Positions 7,115 to 14,517 of a stretch of 27,737 bases of DNA are shown here, one piece after another (the first letter of the stretch is position 1; each line of letters starts with the position of its first letter). Under the pieces are notes generated by a model, which ran no database searches, was not told where the DNA came from, and worked only from the letters and a program-made list of their open reading frames with translations. The position numbers were made by a program, and so were the translations under genes. The DNA comes from a virus: positions 1 to 27,737 of IMG/VR virus record IMGVR_UViG_3300042350_006544; one strand, given 5' to 3'.

Positions 7115-7923
7115 CTACGAACAATCTTCTTAAACATTGTAGTGTTATATTTTACAAGTTCAAGCTGATCATCTGTAAAATTATGTGTAATGAGGTCAGC
7201 TAATTTAGTTGATGGTTTATTATCCAATCCATAATCAGCATCATACTTCAATCCATGTATAGCAGCAACAACGGGATTGCTAGTATCGCAACTAACAATA
7301 TTCCAAATATTTCTATCCACATAGTATCTAAACTCCTTAGCTAAAGAACAACCAAGTAAATGATGAGGTTTGCTCCAATTCCATACCCCGTTACTTATTA
7401 AATCATTAATAAAGCGCTGACGGCCTGTACACCATTTCTCGAGGTGCGATTTACCTTCACCAGTAATTTGGTAATAACTAAAATCAAAACTAATTGCAAT
7501 CATATCAGCATTGTCGGCCATAAACTTGTAGCATTCTTTCAATTCATGCCAAGTTTTACCTTGTACAGCGCCAATGGCTTTTGTTAAAAAGCTGTCCTTA
7601 ATGTCACTTGTATAACTCTCAAATGCCTTGAAGCTTTGCATTGTGTCTTGAGCATCTTCTAGAACATCTGGCACAATGAACATATTTGGCTTAATTTCTT
7701 TAGCTTTCACCCAGAACTCACGACTATCAAAAGCTTTGCCCAATTCAAAAATTGAATTATCAAGCAGCACTTCTCTATTGTAAATAGATCTAGCTGATTT
7801 AAAAAAGTCATTATAAACAGGATATTGATCCAGAAGATGTACAAGACAATAGTCAAAATCATTATAGTCTCTAGAGAGATCAAGTATAGACACAGGAGAT
7901 TCATGAGATACTTTCATTAGCAT
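7111..7923 (-). CDS. dpdA: DpdA-like DNA guanine transglycosylase (TGT-related)
   Basis: A 270-residue protein that I read as a phage DpdA, the tRNA-guanine-transglycosylase relative that swaps guanine in DNA for a 7-deazaguanine base. Supporting segments: EVLLDNSIFELG at ~51-62 with Asp55 where TGT has its general-base Asp, MFIVPDVLED at ~81-90, AIGAVQGKTWHEL at ~117-128, HHLLGCSLAKEFRYY at ~187-201 and NIVSCDTSNPV at ~208-218, where Asp213 would be the nucleophile. No zinc site is evident, as in many phage versions. I start at ATG 7923 (MLMKV) and not the upstream in-frame ATG at 7938, because a consensus promoter with 6-nt spacing abuts it. It is the first gene of the operon. Confidence is in the fold and context; the exact base inserted is inference. 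Confidence 0.82.
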   Translation of the reverse strand: MLMKVSHESPVSILDLSRDYNDFDYCLVHLLDQYPVYNDFFKSARSIYNREVLLDNSIFELGKAFDSREFWVKAKEIKPNMFIVPDVLEDAQDTMQSFKAFESYTSDIKDSFLTKAIGAVQGKTWHELKECYKFMADNADMIAISFDFSYYQITGEGKSHLEKWCTGRQRFINDLISNGVWNWSKPHHLLGCSLAKEFRYYVDRNIWNIVSCDTSNPVVAAIHGLKYDADYGLDNKPSTKLADLITHNFTDDQLELVKYNTTMFKKIVRR

Positions 7924-7957
7924 AATACCATTATACAAGTAAATAATAATATATCAA
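7924..7957 (-). promoter_or_regulatory. Sigma70-type promoter of the deazaguanine operon, leaderless spacing
   Basis: Reading the minus strand: TTGATA (7957-7952), 16-bp spacer, TATAAT (7935-7930), six bases GGTATT, then ATG at 7923. The -10 is perfect and +1 should be the A of the ATG. Confidence 0.75.
7940..7950 (+). promoter_or_regulatory. Late-type TAAATA promoter for the baseplate spike gene
   Basis: TAAATA at 7940-7945 would place +1 near 7951, giving a leader of about 9 nt before ATG 7960. The element lies inside the spacer of the divergent early promoter on the other strand. Confidence 0.5.
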
Positions 7958-7959
7958 CA

Positions 7960-10674
7960 ATGAATTATCCACAATATTACGGTAATTACCTGGGCATAGT
8001 TGTACAGAATAACGATCCACTTAAACGCGGTCGCGTCAAAGTTTTTGTACCACACATTTCACCCACTGTATACAAAAATTGGACAGAAATTAAAAGGGAC
8101 AAGAAATTTAAATTCGTTGGTGTCAACACATACAGTGATTTAACAGATGTTGTGGAGGATTTAAAAAAGATTCTGCCATGGGCTGAGTGTGCTGCCCCTC
8201 TAGCAGGCCAATCAAGCAGCGGGCGGTATAATGTGTATCAAAATACTGGCTCCATAAGCAGCAGCAACAAGTTACCCACAACAGTATCTAATCTTTCATC
8301 TTGTGAAATAACACCAGAAATTTTAACCAAATATACGCAAAATCGTGATGGAATTGGTGAGAAGCCAGGCAACATATATGATGCAAATTACTTCCGACTC
8401 AATGATGCATTCAGTGACCCCAAGCAAACAAATGTTAACAATGTTAACAAATTGAGCTATGCCTATACACCAGAATGCTATAGTAACAGCGCCAATGGTG
8501 CTTTTGCTATCCCCAATGTAGGATCTCATTTGTGGGTATTTTTTAATGCCGGCGATCCACTAAGACCAGTTTATTTTGCTTCTTCATTTGGTGCTGAGGA
8601 TTGGAGAAGTATTTTTGATGCTGGTAGTGCACGCTCAACAGATTTTTCCATTGTAACAGGTGCTAGTCAGGGCATGGATTACCCGGGTGAATATGAAAAC
8701 AAAAGACTTGCTGCAAACGAAGAATATAATATCAATACAGAAAATTATCGCAACAAATATGTTATTAACCAGAAAGGCGGTACATTACAATTTGTAAATT
8801 CTGATAATCGAGAGATGCTGAAGATGACTCATTTCTCCGGCTCGTTCAAAGAATTTAATAATTATGCAAATATTGAACTAGCAACTGCTAATGATCAAAA
8901 ATTAGTAATAGGAGATCAGTTCTTAACAGTACGCGGTGATAGAAATGAATATACTGAAAAAGATCATGACTTCTTAGTCAAAGGTGATTATTTTAGAAAA
9001 ATTGGTAATTTGAACGCTGACCTAGCTAAGCAATGGAAAGCCATTGTAAGTGAAATTGCAGATTTAAAACAACTGTTTGATATTCAACGTACCAATGGTT
9101 CAAGTACTGGTGTTCCTAAGCTTTCATCAAAATTACAGAAAAAATTAGGCAGAGCTGCACCTTGTCCAGTGTGCTCTGATCCTTTTAATACATATTTTTA
9201 TTATAATAATTCTTACCTGCCTGTAGGATTCACTAATCAAGTAAACGGAACATTAGCTGACAGTGGCGGTGATTACTTGTACTCCATGTCCATCGTGAAT
9301 GGTGTTTCACTGCCCAGTGTTAGGTACCCTGGTCTTCTAGGCACAGTAAACTACACCAGTCCTAATAACGTGCTAGGTGGCTCCATTGATGGGTCTGTGT
9401 GGCCATCAGGCAACGGTCGCATCTTTGGCGCCAAATGCCCATGCTGCAATGGTACAACTCTGAGCCCTTCATCCTATGCAGGAGACTGGGTAGCTGATGG
9501 TAGAAAGTCACAAGTAACAGCTAAGATTAATAATCAAATTGCTACCTTGGCTGAAATAGAAAAGAAAATGGGTCTGGGTGGTAATGAAATTGTTGAAATT
9601 ACCAAACACAAAATTGAAACAATTGGAACAGTTATGAATGATTTTGGATCAATTAGAGTTGATCCACAAGGAAAAATCTTCATAACAGATGTACAGATAG
9701 CACCATATGGAGTATTCTATAACCGCCAGCCATCGCCACTCATTGAATATGTGCACGTGGATGACTTACCTGGTGGTAATTACACACTTAATGTATGCAA
9801 TCGTTACAATGTGCAAGTAGGCTCTGGTGGTATTAACCTAAAAACATATGGACCGCTTAACATTGCAGGTGCTATTACTAATGTAGCTGGTGAACAAGTT
9901 AATATTGCCAGTGAAAATGAAGTAAACATTGACGGTGGTAGAAGATTATCACTCATTGCTGATATCATTAGCATCAGACAGAGAAACAGAAGACAAGTCG
10001 TAATTGAAGGCAATTTAGGCATTACTGCCAATGCTACTGTAGCGGGCTCAATTCATGTGGAAGGTGAAATCTTTACTAACCATGTAACCGCACCAGTGGA
10101 AATACAAGCTACAGAGCAGTCTACTGTGTATGGTGCAGCAGCTACAGACTTCAATAATAACAATGGCAAGATCATTGGCTTTGGTGTGCCCATGTCAAGG
10201 TTGGCTCTTAAGAATAGACTAGGCAAGTTTTATACACCTAATCAAGTGAGCACTGCATACATTGGTAAGACAGACAGCACTGTATATGTTGGCAAAACAG
10301 ATGATACACAAATTATAGGATACTTAAGAGTAGCTCAAGTAAGCTCAATAATTGACGGTGATGACCAAGCTTGTAGCGCCCTTGCAGATATACCAATTTA
10401 TGGTAGCAATATTAACTGTGTTAAGGGAACTGATCTTAATGGTGTGTATGGTTCCAATGAAGGTGGCACAGGTGCATCAGCTGAATCAATGCCCATCATT
10501 GTGTATGGTACAGGGCGTGATGATGACAGTATCAAGATGGACCCGCATAGTCATTTGTTTAAAAACTTACCACTTACACTTTATGAGACAAATAGTGAAG
10601 TGAGAAATGCTGCTAGCAACATTAACGACGGTGCTCAGGTCTGCTGTAACCCTGTTACAAATAATCAGAAATAA
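7960..10674 (+). CDS. 5: Baseplate hub / tail spike protein (T4 gp5-like, no lysozyme domain)
   Basis: A 904-residue protein. The N-terminus (YYGNYLGIVVQNNDPLKRGRVKVFVPHI, ~6-33; LPWAECAAPLAG, ~73-84; GAFAIPNVGSHLWVFFNAGDPLRPVYFASSFG, ~180-211) is the OB-fold of gp5 and VgrG-like hub proteins. The C-terminal ~300 residues are rich in short alternating strands and NxxxIxxGxxxxL steps, suiting a trimeric beta-helix needle. A middle insertion carries CPVC (~402) and KCPCC (~491), a likely zinc knuckle. Unlike T4 gp5, no lysozyme domain interrupts OB-fold and helix. The protein would pierce the outer membrane. Its promoter overlaps that of the DpdA operon. Confidence 0.88.
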   Translation: MNYPQYYGNYLGIVVQNNDPLKRGRVKVFVPHISPTVYKNWTEIKRDKKFKFVGVNTYSDLTDVVEDLKKILPWAECAAPLAGQSSSGRYNVYQNTGSISSSNKLPTTVSNLSSCEITPEILTKYTQNRDGIGEKPGNIYDANYFRLNDAFSDPKQTNVNNVNKLSYAYTPECYSNSANGAFAIPNVGSHLWVFFNAGDPLRPVYFASSFGAEDWRSIFDAGSARSTDFSIVTGASQGMDYPGEYENKRLAANEEYNINTENYRNKYVINQKGGTLQFVNSDNREMLKMTHFSGSFKEFNNYANIELATANDQKLVIGDQFLTVRGDRNEYTEKDHDFLVKGDYFRKIGNLNADLAKQWKAIVSEIADLKQLFDIQRTNGSSTGVPKLSSKLQKKLGRAAPCPVCSDPFNTYFYYNNSYLPVGFTNQVNGTLADSGGDYLYSMSIVNGVSLPSVRYPGLLGTVNYTSPNNVLGGSIDGSVWPSGNGRIFGAKCPCCNGTTLSPSSYAGDWVADGRKSQVTAKINNQIATLAEIEKKMGLGGNEIVEITKHKIETIGTVMNDFGSIRVDPQGKIFITDVQIAPYGVFYNRQPSPLIEYVHVDDLPGGNYTLNVCNRYNVQVGSGGINLKTYGPLNIAGAITNVAGEQVNIASENEVNIDGGRRLSLIADIISIRQRNRRQVVIEGNLGITANATVAGSIHVEGEIFTNHVTAPVEIQATEQSTVYGAAATDFNNNNGKIIGFGVPMSRLALKNRLGKFYTPNQVSTAYIGKTDSTVYVGKTDDTQIIGYLRVAQVSSIIDGDDQACSALADIPIYGSNINCVKGTDLNGVYGSNEGGTGASAESMPIIVYGTGRDDDSIKMDPHSHLFKNLPLTLYETNSEVRNAASNINDGAQVCCNPVTNNQK

Positions 10675-10676
10675 AC

Positions 10677-10871
10677 TTATCTGGTTTTACGCCAATTAAT
10701 GCGGTGATGCATGCACCAATCTAACAAGGCCACTTCAAAACCAACATCTTTGCCCTGCTTCTCAGAAAGACACCATTTGTGCTTGAGTATTTCATCTCTT
10801 TCAGCTGTGAATTCCCTATAAAGCGCTGTACTTTTTAACTGCATCTCTATCCCTGATAGTGTGCTGTGCAC
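10677..10871 (-). CDS. Conserved small phage protein, unknown function
   Basis: A 64-residue protein with a compact motif EILKHKWCLSEKQGKDVGFEVALLDWCMHHRINWRKTR, which in part I recall from small phage and bacterial proteins of the HKW-x-xSE-x-x-G-x-D-x-GFE-x-AL-x-DW type. It has no signal peptide or membrane segment. I start at the GTG at 10871 because a perfect TATAAATA ends five bases before it; an ATG at residue 10 is the alternative. It converges on the spike gene with a 2-nt gap. Confidence 0.65.
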   Translation of the reverse strand: MHSTLSGIEMQLKSTALYREFTAERDEILKHKWCLSEKQGKDVGFEVALLDWCMHHRINWRKTR

Positions 10872-10884
10872 ATGATTATTTATA
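10872..10884 (-). promoter_or_regulatory. Late promoter, perfect TATAAATA-N5-GTG
   Basis: On the minus strand TATAAATA (10884-10877) is followed by ATCAT and the GTG at 10871. This is the exact T4 late consensus with +1 expected on the G of the start codon. The next ~140 bases upstream hold no gene I can support. Confidence 0.75.
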
Positions 10885-11021
10885 GTATATGCTCAACAGT
10901 TCGTAAGCAACAACAAAATATTATATAAAAACAAACCATCTCTAATATACTAGTAACTATCAAAATAGTTCCCGCCAACCCACCCCTAGTATATCAAGTA
11001 TAACTGCTCCTTCGAGAATAT

Positions 11022-11252
11022 TTATTTTTGATCAGCTAGTTTTTTTAATATACTATCAGCAACATGTTGCTTATCATCCTGCAGGTGGGATTTACATTGT
11101 GGTAAAATAGCTTCTAACCATCGAGACTTGAAGCATCTGATCAAATCCATATTAACATTGCAGTTGAGTTGCTGCAATACATTTTGACATAGGAAATAAA
11201 TTAATGATAATTCTTCTTCGTCTAAAGTATCAAGAAAGTTTTTGGTGATCAT
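11022..11252 (-). CDS. Unknown small protein
   Basis: A 76-residue helical protein (LDEEELSLIYFLCQNVLQQL near the start, a C-terminal DKQHVADSILKKLADQK). Three Cys are present but no clear metal pattern. It overlaps the end of the upstream gene by 23 nt, so the two are probably co-translated. In T4-like phages small baseplate-assembly genes occupy such positions, but nothing in the sequence proves that here. Confidence 0.65.
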   Translation of the reverse strand: MITKNFLDTLDEEELSLIYFLCQNVLQQLNCNVNMDLIRCFKSRWLEAILPQCKSHLQDDKQHVADSILKKLADQK

Positions 11253-11811
11253 TTAATTCTTTAATAAAGTTATTAAGCTTGAAGCTTGTGTTTGTTTTGT
11301 TGCTCAATACAAATATAGTATAATACCCAAGTCGCTGAAAGCTAGGACAGACATCATCAAAAGAATTTGCATAAAGGTCTTCTAGATTACATGTCTCTTT
11401 AACCATGTCAGCAGCATATCTACCATCAATTGGGTAAATACCTTTTTGCAGAAAGCTAAAACAATCATCACATGTTAAATTGTATTCACTCAAAAGATTT
11501 TTATAAAATTTTAAATTTACTTCTGCAGGCAACGTTAAGTTGAGTTGCTCTAGCTGATTAATCAGCGGAATATATTTCGATTTAGCTGTTAATTTTAATC
11601 CACGTAAAAACATGGGCTGAATATTTTTTGTTGTAAGAAAATGAATATAGTTTACTGGATTGTAAGACTTTTTAATTTGCAGGCGCTCTTGATCATACTT
11701 GTTTTTAATAATAAACCCAATCATGACTGTTGGGTAGTCATTCTCATATAAAAATTGAAAACCATCAGTGTTCACAGGTTCACCTGCGAAACTAATATCA
11801 ATGAAGTTCAT
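11230..11811 (-). CDS. Unknown 193-aa protein
   Basis: A soluble protein of mixed helix and strand starting MNFIDISFAGEPVNTDGFQF. CDDCFSFLQKGIYPIDGRYAADM around ~131-153 contains C-x-x-C, too isolated for a finger. I recognise no family. Its start is directly preceded by a sigma70-type promoter with leaderless spacing, so it is probably expressed early, unlike the fibre and lysozyme genes around it. A 9-bp-arm palindrome covers the -10 and the start codon edge. Confidence 0.72.
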   Translation of the reverse strand: MNFIDISFAGEPVNTDGFQFLYENDYPTVMIGFIIKNKYDQERLQIKKSYNPVNYIHFLTTKNIQPMFLRGLKLTAKSKYIPLINQLEQLNLTLPAEVNLKFYKNLLSEYNLTCDDCFSFLQKGIYPIDGRYAADMVKETCNLEDLYANSFDDVCPSFQRLGYYTIFVLSNKTNTSFKLNNFIKELNDHQKLS

Positions 11812-11845
11812 GTAGTTATGATAACTACATTATTTTCAAGATCAA
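11810..11845 (-). promoter_or_regulatory. Sigma70-type promoter overlapping a perfect palindrome
   Basis: Minus strand: TTGATC (11845-11840), 16-bp spacer, TATCAT (11823-11818), six bases AACTAC, ATG at 11811. A perfect inverted repeat (arms TGTAGTTAT / ATAACTACA around a single base, 11811-11829, flanked by A/T) covers the -10 and touches the start codon. Confidence 0.6.
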
Positions 11846-11852
11846 TGGGATA

Positions 11853-12242
11853 TTATCCTCTTTTTAAGAATTCAGATAATAGCAAGACGAGTAGCGAAGT
11901 TGCTGAAGCGATAATGGATGTTGTAATTGCTGTTCTGAAACTCCATTGGCTATGTGAGTTAGCAGATTTTTTAGTAAATTCTGTAGCTATTTGTGAAGAG
12001 ATATTTGCAAATTTTTCTGTTACAACTTCTGTAATATTCTTAAATTTGAGTCCCATTTCCGATTCCAATGCTTCAAGTTTATGCTCTAGCATAGTTTCCA
12101 AAGAATTAATTTTACTCTCTAATTTAGAAACCTGTGATACAAGTGATGGAGAGCCATTGCCTTGATACACAGTCTTATAAAGACTTTCAAGTTCCTTCTT
12201 TACTTGAGTCAATTCTTTAGTATGTGCTGAACTTTTTGCCAT
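11853..12242 (-). CDS. Coiled-coil protein with C-terminal membrane anchor
   Basis: A 129-residue protein. Residues ~8-75 are heptad-rich (LTQVKKELESLYKTV, LVSQVSKLESKINSLETML), a long coiled coil. Residues ~104-125 (AITTSIIASATSLLVLLLSEF) form one membrane helix, followed by KRG, so it would be tail-anchored in the inner membrane with the coiled coil in the cytoplasm. The start lies 3 nt after the upstream stop. Function unknown; a lysis accessory or host-membrane-remodelling role is possible, but unproven. Confidence 0.72.
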   Translation of the reverse strand: MAKSSAHTKELTQVKKELESLYKTVYQGNGSPSLVSQVSKLESKINSLETMLEHKLEALESEMGLKFKNITEVVTEKFANISSQIATEFTKKSANSHSQWSFRTAITTSIIASATSLLVLLLSEFLKRG

Positions 12243-12245
12243 AAA

Positions 12246-12500
12246 TTATGTTACTGTAAAGGAATAAGAAAGTATGCCTCTTGGCAGAGTATATACTCTT
12301 CCTTCAACACGCCCTTTTGCGTATTTGATTACAATAGTTACTTTATCGTTTGTAACTATTGGACCGTTGATAACTTCAACATTGCCTAAATTTATAGAGT
12401 AGCTCTTAATGCCTGTTGTAACATCGAACACTTGCAACACGTTACGACCCTGAAGAACTGCTGTATATAACACATTCGGCAAAGAAGCTTTCTTTAGCAT
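12246..12500 (-). CDS. Unknown 84-aa beta-rich protein
   Basis: A short protein of alternating strands (NVLYTAVLQGRNVLQVFDVTTG, VTIVIKYAKGRVEGRVYTLP) with no helix, Cys or signal peptide. The pattern suggests a small beta-barrel or a tail-associated protein. It is the first gene of a two-gene late unit and is divergent from the fibre gene at 12552. Confidence 0.68.
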   Translation of the reverse strand: MLKKASLPNVLYTAVLQGRNVLQVFDVTTGIKSYSINLGNVEVINGPIVTNDKVTIVIKYAKGRVEGRVYTLPRGILSYSFTVT

Positions 12501-12512
12501 ATGAAATATTTA
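12501..12512 (-). promoter_or_regulatory. Late-type promoter TAAATA-N6-ATG
   Basis: Minus strand TAAATA (12512-12507), TTTCAT, then ATG at 12500. Confidence 0.6.
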
Positions 12513-12535
12513 TGTTGTTTATGAAGTGTTTTTAA

Positions 12536-12551
12536 TAAATAATTCTGTACT
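12536..12551 (+). promoter_or_regulatory. Late-type promoter of the fibre gene
   Basis: AATAAATA ends at 12541, ten bases before the ATG at 12552, so a leader of about 5 nt is expected. It is slightly longer than at most neighbouring genes. Confidence 0.5.
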
Positions 12552-13769
12552 ATGGCCAATCAGTTAACCAAGATTCTTATTAGACGTGGTAGTGATGTAC
12601 AGAGAAAGACCGCCAATACAGTAGGCATAGCTTTTGATTTAGGCGAACCGGCATTCACATTTGATACCAAGAGATTGTATGTTGGCGACGGCATTACGTC
12701 TGGTGGTATTCCTGTAGGTGTCAGAAACTTGGGATCTGTCGGCTCACTCTTTGGCAATGATACTAATGGATTCTCAACTGAAGCAGTTAATGTGTTTGCA
12801 CTAAGCGGATGTGAAGTAGGCGATTTAATTTATGATAGAACAACTCGAGTTCTTTACAGCTTGTCAGCAAGAAGCAACAATCCACCTAACCCACCTCTTT
12901 CTGCAAATTTAACCAAGTATGATACAGCTGCTCTTGTGGACGGGTCATACATTACATATAATACAAGTAGCCAGCTCACACTTATAGATAATTCTATTGA
13001 TCCAACAAAAGTAAGTTCATCCATAGCTGCACCAGGTGGTGGTCTGCAGAAAGTCTCAAATGTTGCTGGTATTAATATTGCACCAAATGGTGTTTTAAAC
13101 ACCATGCTCGATAACATGCCTGGTAATTCAACAAAAATTAATAATACCGGTTCGTCTAATACTCCAAATGATGTTGTTGTGGGCATCAATCAAGTAGTAG
13201 GCCGCACAGCTACTTCTGCTCTTACAGCTATTAACTTTAGTGAAGTTGTAGCTGCAGCTGATTTTTATGGTACAAATGGTATTGTTATTGATCGATCCAG
13301 CGGCACACCAGTCATATCTCTAAGCTCAGCAACATTTACTCTTGCCAGTAATACCATTACAATATCACAACCACTCACATTAACTCAAACACTCAGGATA
13401 AATGGTGCAGCAACAGTAGGATCTTCACTAAGCGCACTGGGTATCATTTACTCAGCTAATGATATCATTGCTTTCTCCACATCTGATGTGTCTCTCAAAG
13501 AGAATATAAAAACAATAAGCTCACCATTAGATAAGCTTGACAAAATATCTGGATATAATTTTGATTGGAAGACAAGTGAATATGAGCATCTCAAAGGATC
13601 TGACGTGGGTGTATTGGCTCATGAAGTGGAGCAAATTATACCTGAGGCAGTAACCACCCGTCCCAATGGTATTAAAGCTGTTAATTATACAAAAGTAATA
13701 CCTCTCTTAATTGAAAGTATCAAGCAATTAAAACAAGAGGTAACAGAGTTAAAAAATGAAAAGCTTTAA
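12552..13769 (+). CDS. Tail fibre / whisker protein with S74 intramolecular chaperone
   Basis: A 405-residue protein. Residues ~5-60 (ILIRRGSDVQRKTA, GEPAFTFDTKRLYVGDG, GGIPVG) are the N-terminal fibre motif common in phages. The middle is Ser/Thr/Asn-rich shaft. Residues ~312-400 match the peptidase_S74 chaperone: SDVSLKENIKTI, LDKISGYNFDWK, DVGVLAHEVEQIIPEAV, VNYTKVIPLLIESIKQLK. In this family a Ser in the SD motif carries out self-cleavage after trimerisation; Ser315 or Ser318 is the candidate. The final KQLKQEVTELKNEKL is a coiled coil. The gene's last 14 nt overlap the start of the next gene. Confidence 0.92.
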   Translation: MANQLTKILIRRGSDVQRKTANTVGIAFDLGEPAFTFDTKRLYVGDGITSGGIPVGVRNLGSVGSLFGNDTNGFSTEAVNVFALSGCEVGDLIYDRTTRVLYSLSARSNNPPNPPLSANLTKYDTAALVDGSYITYNTSSQLTLIDNSIDPTKVSSSIAAPGGGLQKVSNVAGINIAPNGVLNTMLDNMPGNSTKINNTGSSNTPNDVVVGINQVVGRTATSALTAINFSEVVAAADFYGTNGIVIDRSSGTPVISLSSATFTLASNTITISQPLTLTQTLRINGAATVGSSLSALGIIYSANDIIAFSTSDVSLKENIKTISSPLDKLDKISGYNFDWKTSEYEHLKGSDVGVLAHEVEQIIPEAVTTRPNGIKAVNYTKVIPLLIESIKQLKQEVTELKNEKL

Positions 13770-13950
13770 AAGCTTTTTTGAAGCTAAGATATCACCTTTT
13801 GTAGCACGCACACAACAGACAGCTGCAAGCCCAGGTACAAACATAGGCATGACATCTGGTGACTTGTTGAACACATTTCCTAGCTCAATCAAGCAAATTT
13901 CTATTGCATTGCCTAAAAAGAAAAAAATTAAACTGCAGAAAAAAGTTTAA
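13756..13950 (+). CDS. Small protein with capsid-targeting-like N-terminus
   Basis: A 64-residue protein starting MKSFKSFFEAKIS, close to the T4 capsid targeting sequence MKTYQEFIAEA, where gp21 cuts after the Glu. The rest is polar with a very basic C-terminus (LPKKKKIKLQKK) that could bind DNA. I infer an internal head protein trimmed after FFE (P3 is Phe and not Ile/Leu). It overlaps the fibre gene by 14 nt at its start and the lysozyme gene tail-to-tail by 23 nt at its end. No Shine-Dalgarno site is visible. Confidence 0.65.
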   Translation: MKSFKSFFEAKISPFVARTQQTAASPGTNIGMTSGDLLNTFPSSIKQISIALPKKKKIKLQKKV

Positions 13951-14506
13951 TAATACCCTGAGCTCTTCTGCCCACTTGTGTGGCCCATTTGCTCTTTTGC
14001 AATTCACCAGCAGCTGAATTGTAATCACCACTAGCTATATGTTCTTTTGTTTTAACAAACTTACTGAGTCGAGTATACCCCAAATTAAAGGATAAATCTA
14101 GAATACCTAATTTGATATTCTTTGGTAGACTATCAAATTGTGGCACCCATTTCTTAGCATCTTGATAGGCAATTCCCAATGTGATACGAAATATATCTTT
14201 TATTTGATCGTCGGTCAATGCTTGTTTGCCGCTCAAGATAGCATCATAATCTGCACCAGCTTGTGCTGCTATCTTCTTTGCATCAGGCCTTAACAGATTT
14301 AGACCAATTCCTATGGTAGGTATGCCGCGTGAATCATTATAAACATAAGGGCGGTACCCTTCATGGTCTTTTATGAACGCATAAACATCATCAAATGTTA
14401 GCTTGGTATTAACCACTCTCTGTATCATAGCAGGAGGTGGTTCTGCAGGTGGAGGAGCATCACCAACTGCTTCCAGTATTTGTTTTACGGCTTTATAAAA
14501 ACGCAC
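13928..14506 (-). CDS. GH24 lysozyme (T4-type) with capsid-targeting-like N-terminus
   Basis: A 192-residue muramidase that cuts the MurNAc-GlcNAc bond of peptidoglycan. IKDHEGYRPYVYNDSRGIPTIGIGLN at ~45-70 holds the triad Glu49, Asp58, Thr64 with the 9- and 6-residue spacing of T4 lysozyme (E11, D20, T26). The C-terminal ATQVGRRAQGIIKLF fits the family. A 35-residue extension precedes the enzyme: MRFYKAVKQILEA, then Pro-rich APPPAEPPPA. The first 13 residues look like a capsid-targeting sequence ending ILE before Ala, an (I/L)-x-E gp21 site. No signal peptide or membrane segment is present. GTG 14506 is chosen from the abutting late promoter. Confidence 0.92.
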   Translation of the reverse strand: MRFYKAVKQILEAVGDAPPPAEPPPAMIQRVVNTKLTFDDVYAFIKDHEGYRPYVYNDSRGIPTIGIGLNLLRPDAKKIAAQAGADYDAILSGKQALTDDQIKDIFRITLGIAYQDAKKWVPQFDSLPKNIKLGILDLSFNLGYTRLSKFVKTKEHIASGDYNSAAGELQKSKWATQVGRRAQGIIKLFSAV

Positions 14507-14517
14507 ATAAATATTTA
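14507..14517 (-). promoter_or_regulatory. Late-type promoter TAAATA-N5-GTG
   Basis: Minus strand TAAATA (14517-14512), TTTAT, GTG at 14506. The promoter overlaps the last codon and stop of the next gene (14515). Confidence 0.7.

Noticed and set aside
10885-11021. Possible small gene in the 137-bp gap upstream of the 10871 gene
   Set aside because: Stops occur in all frames and no coding pattern is visible; it probably only separates transcription units.
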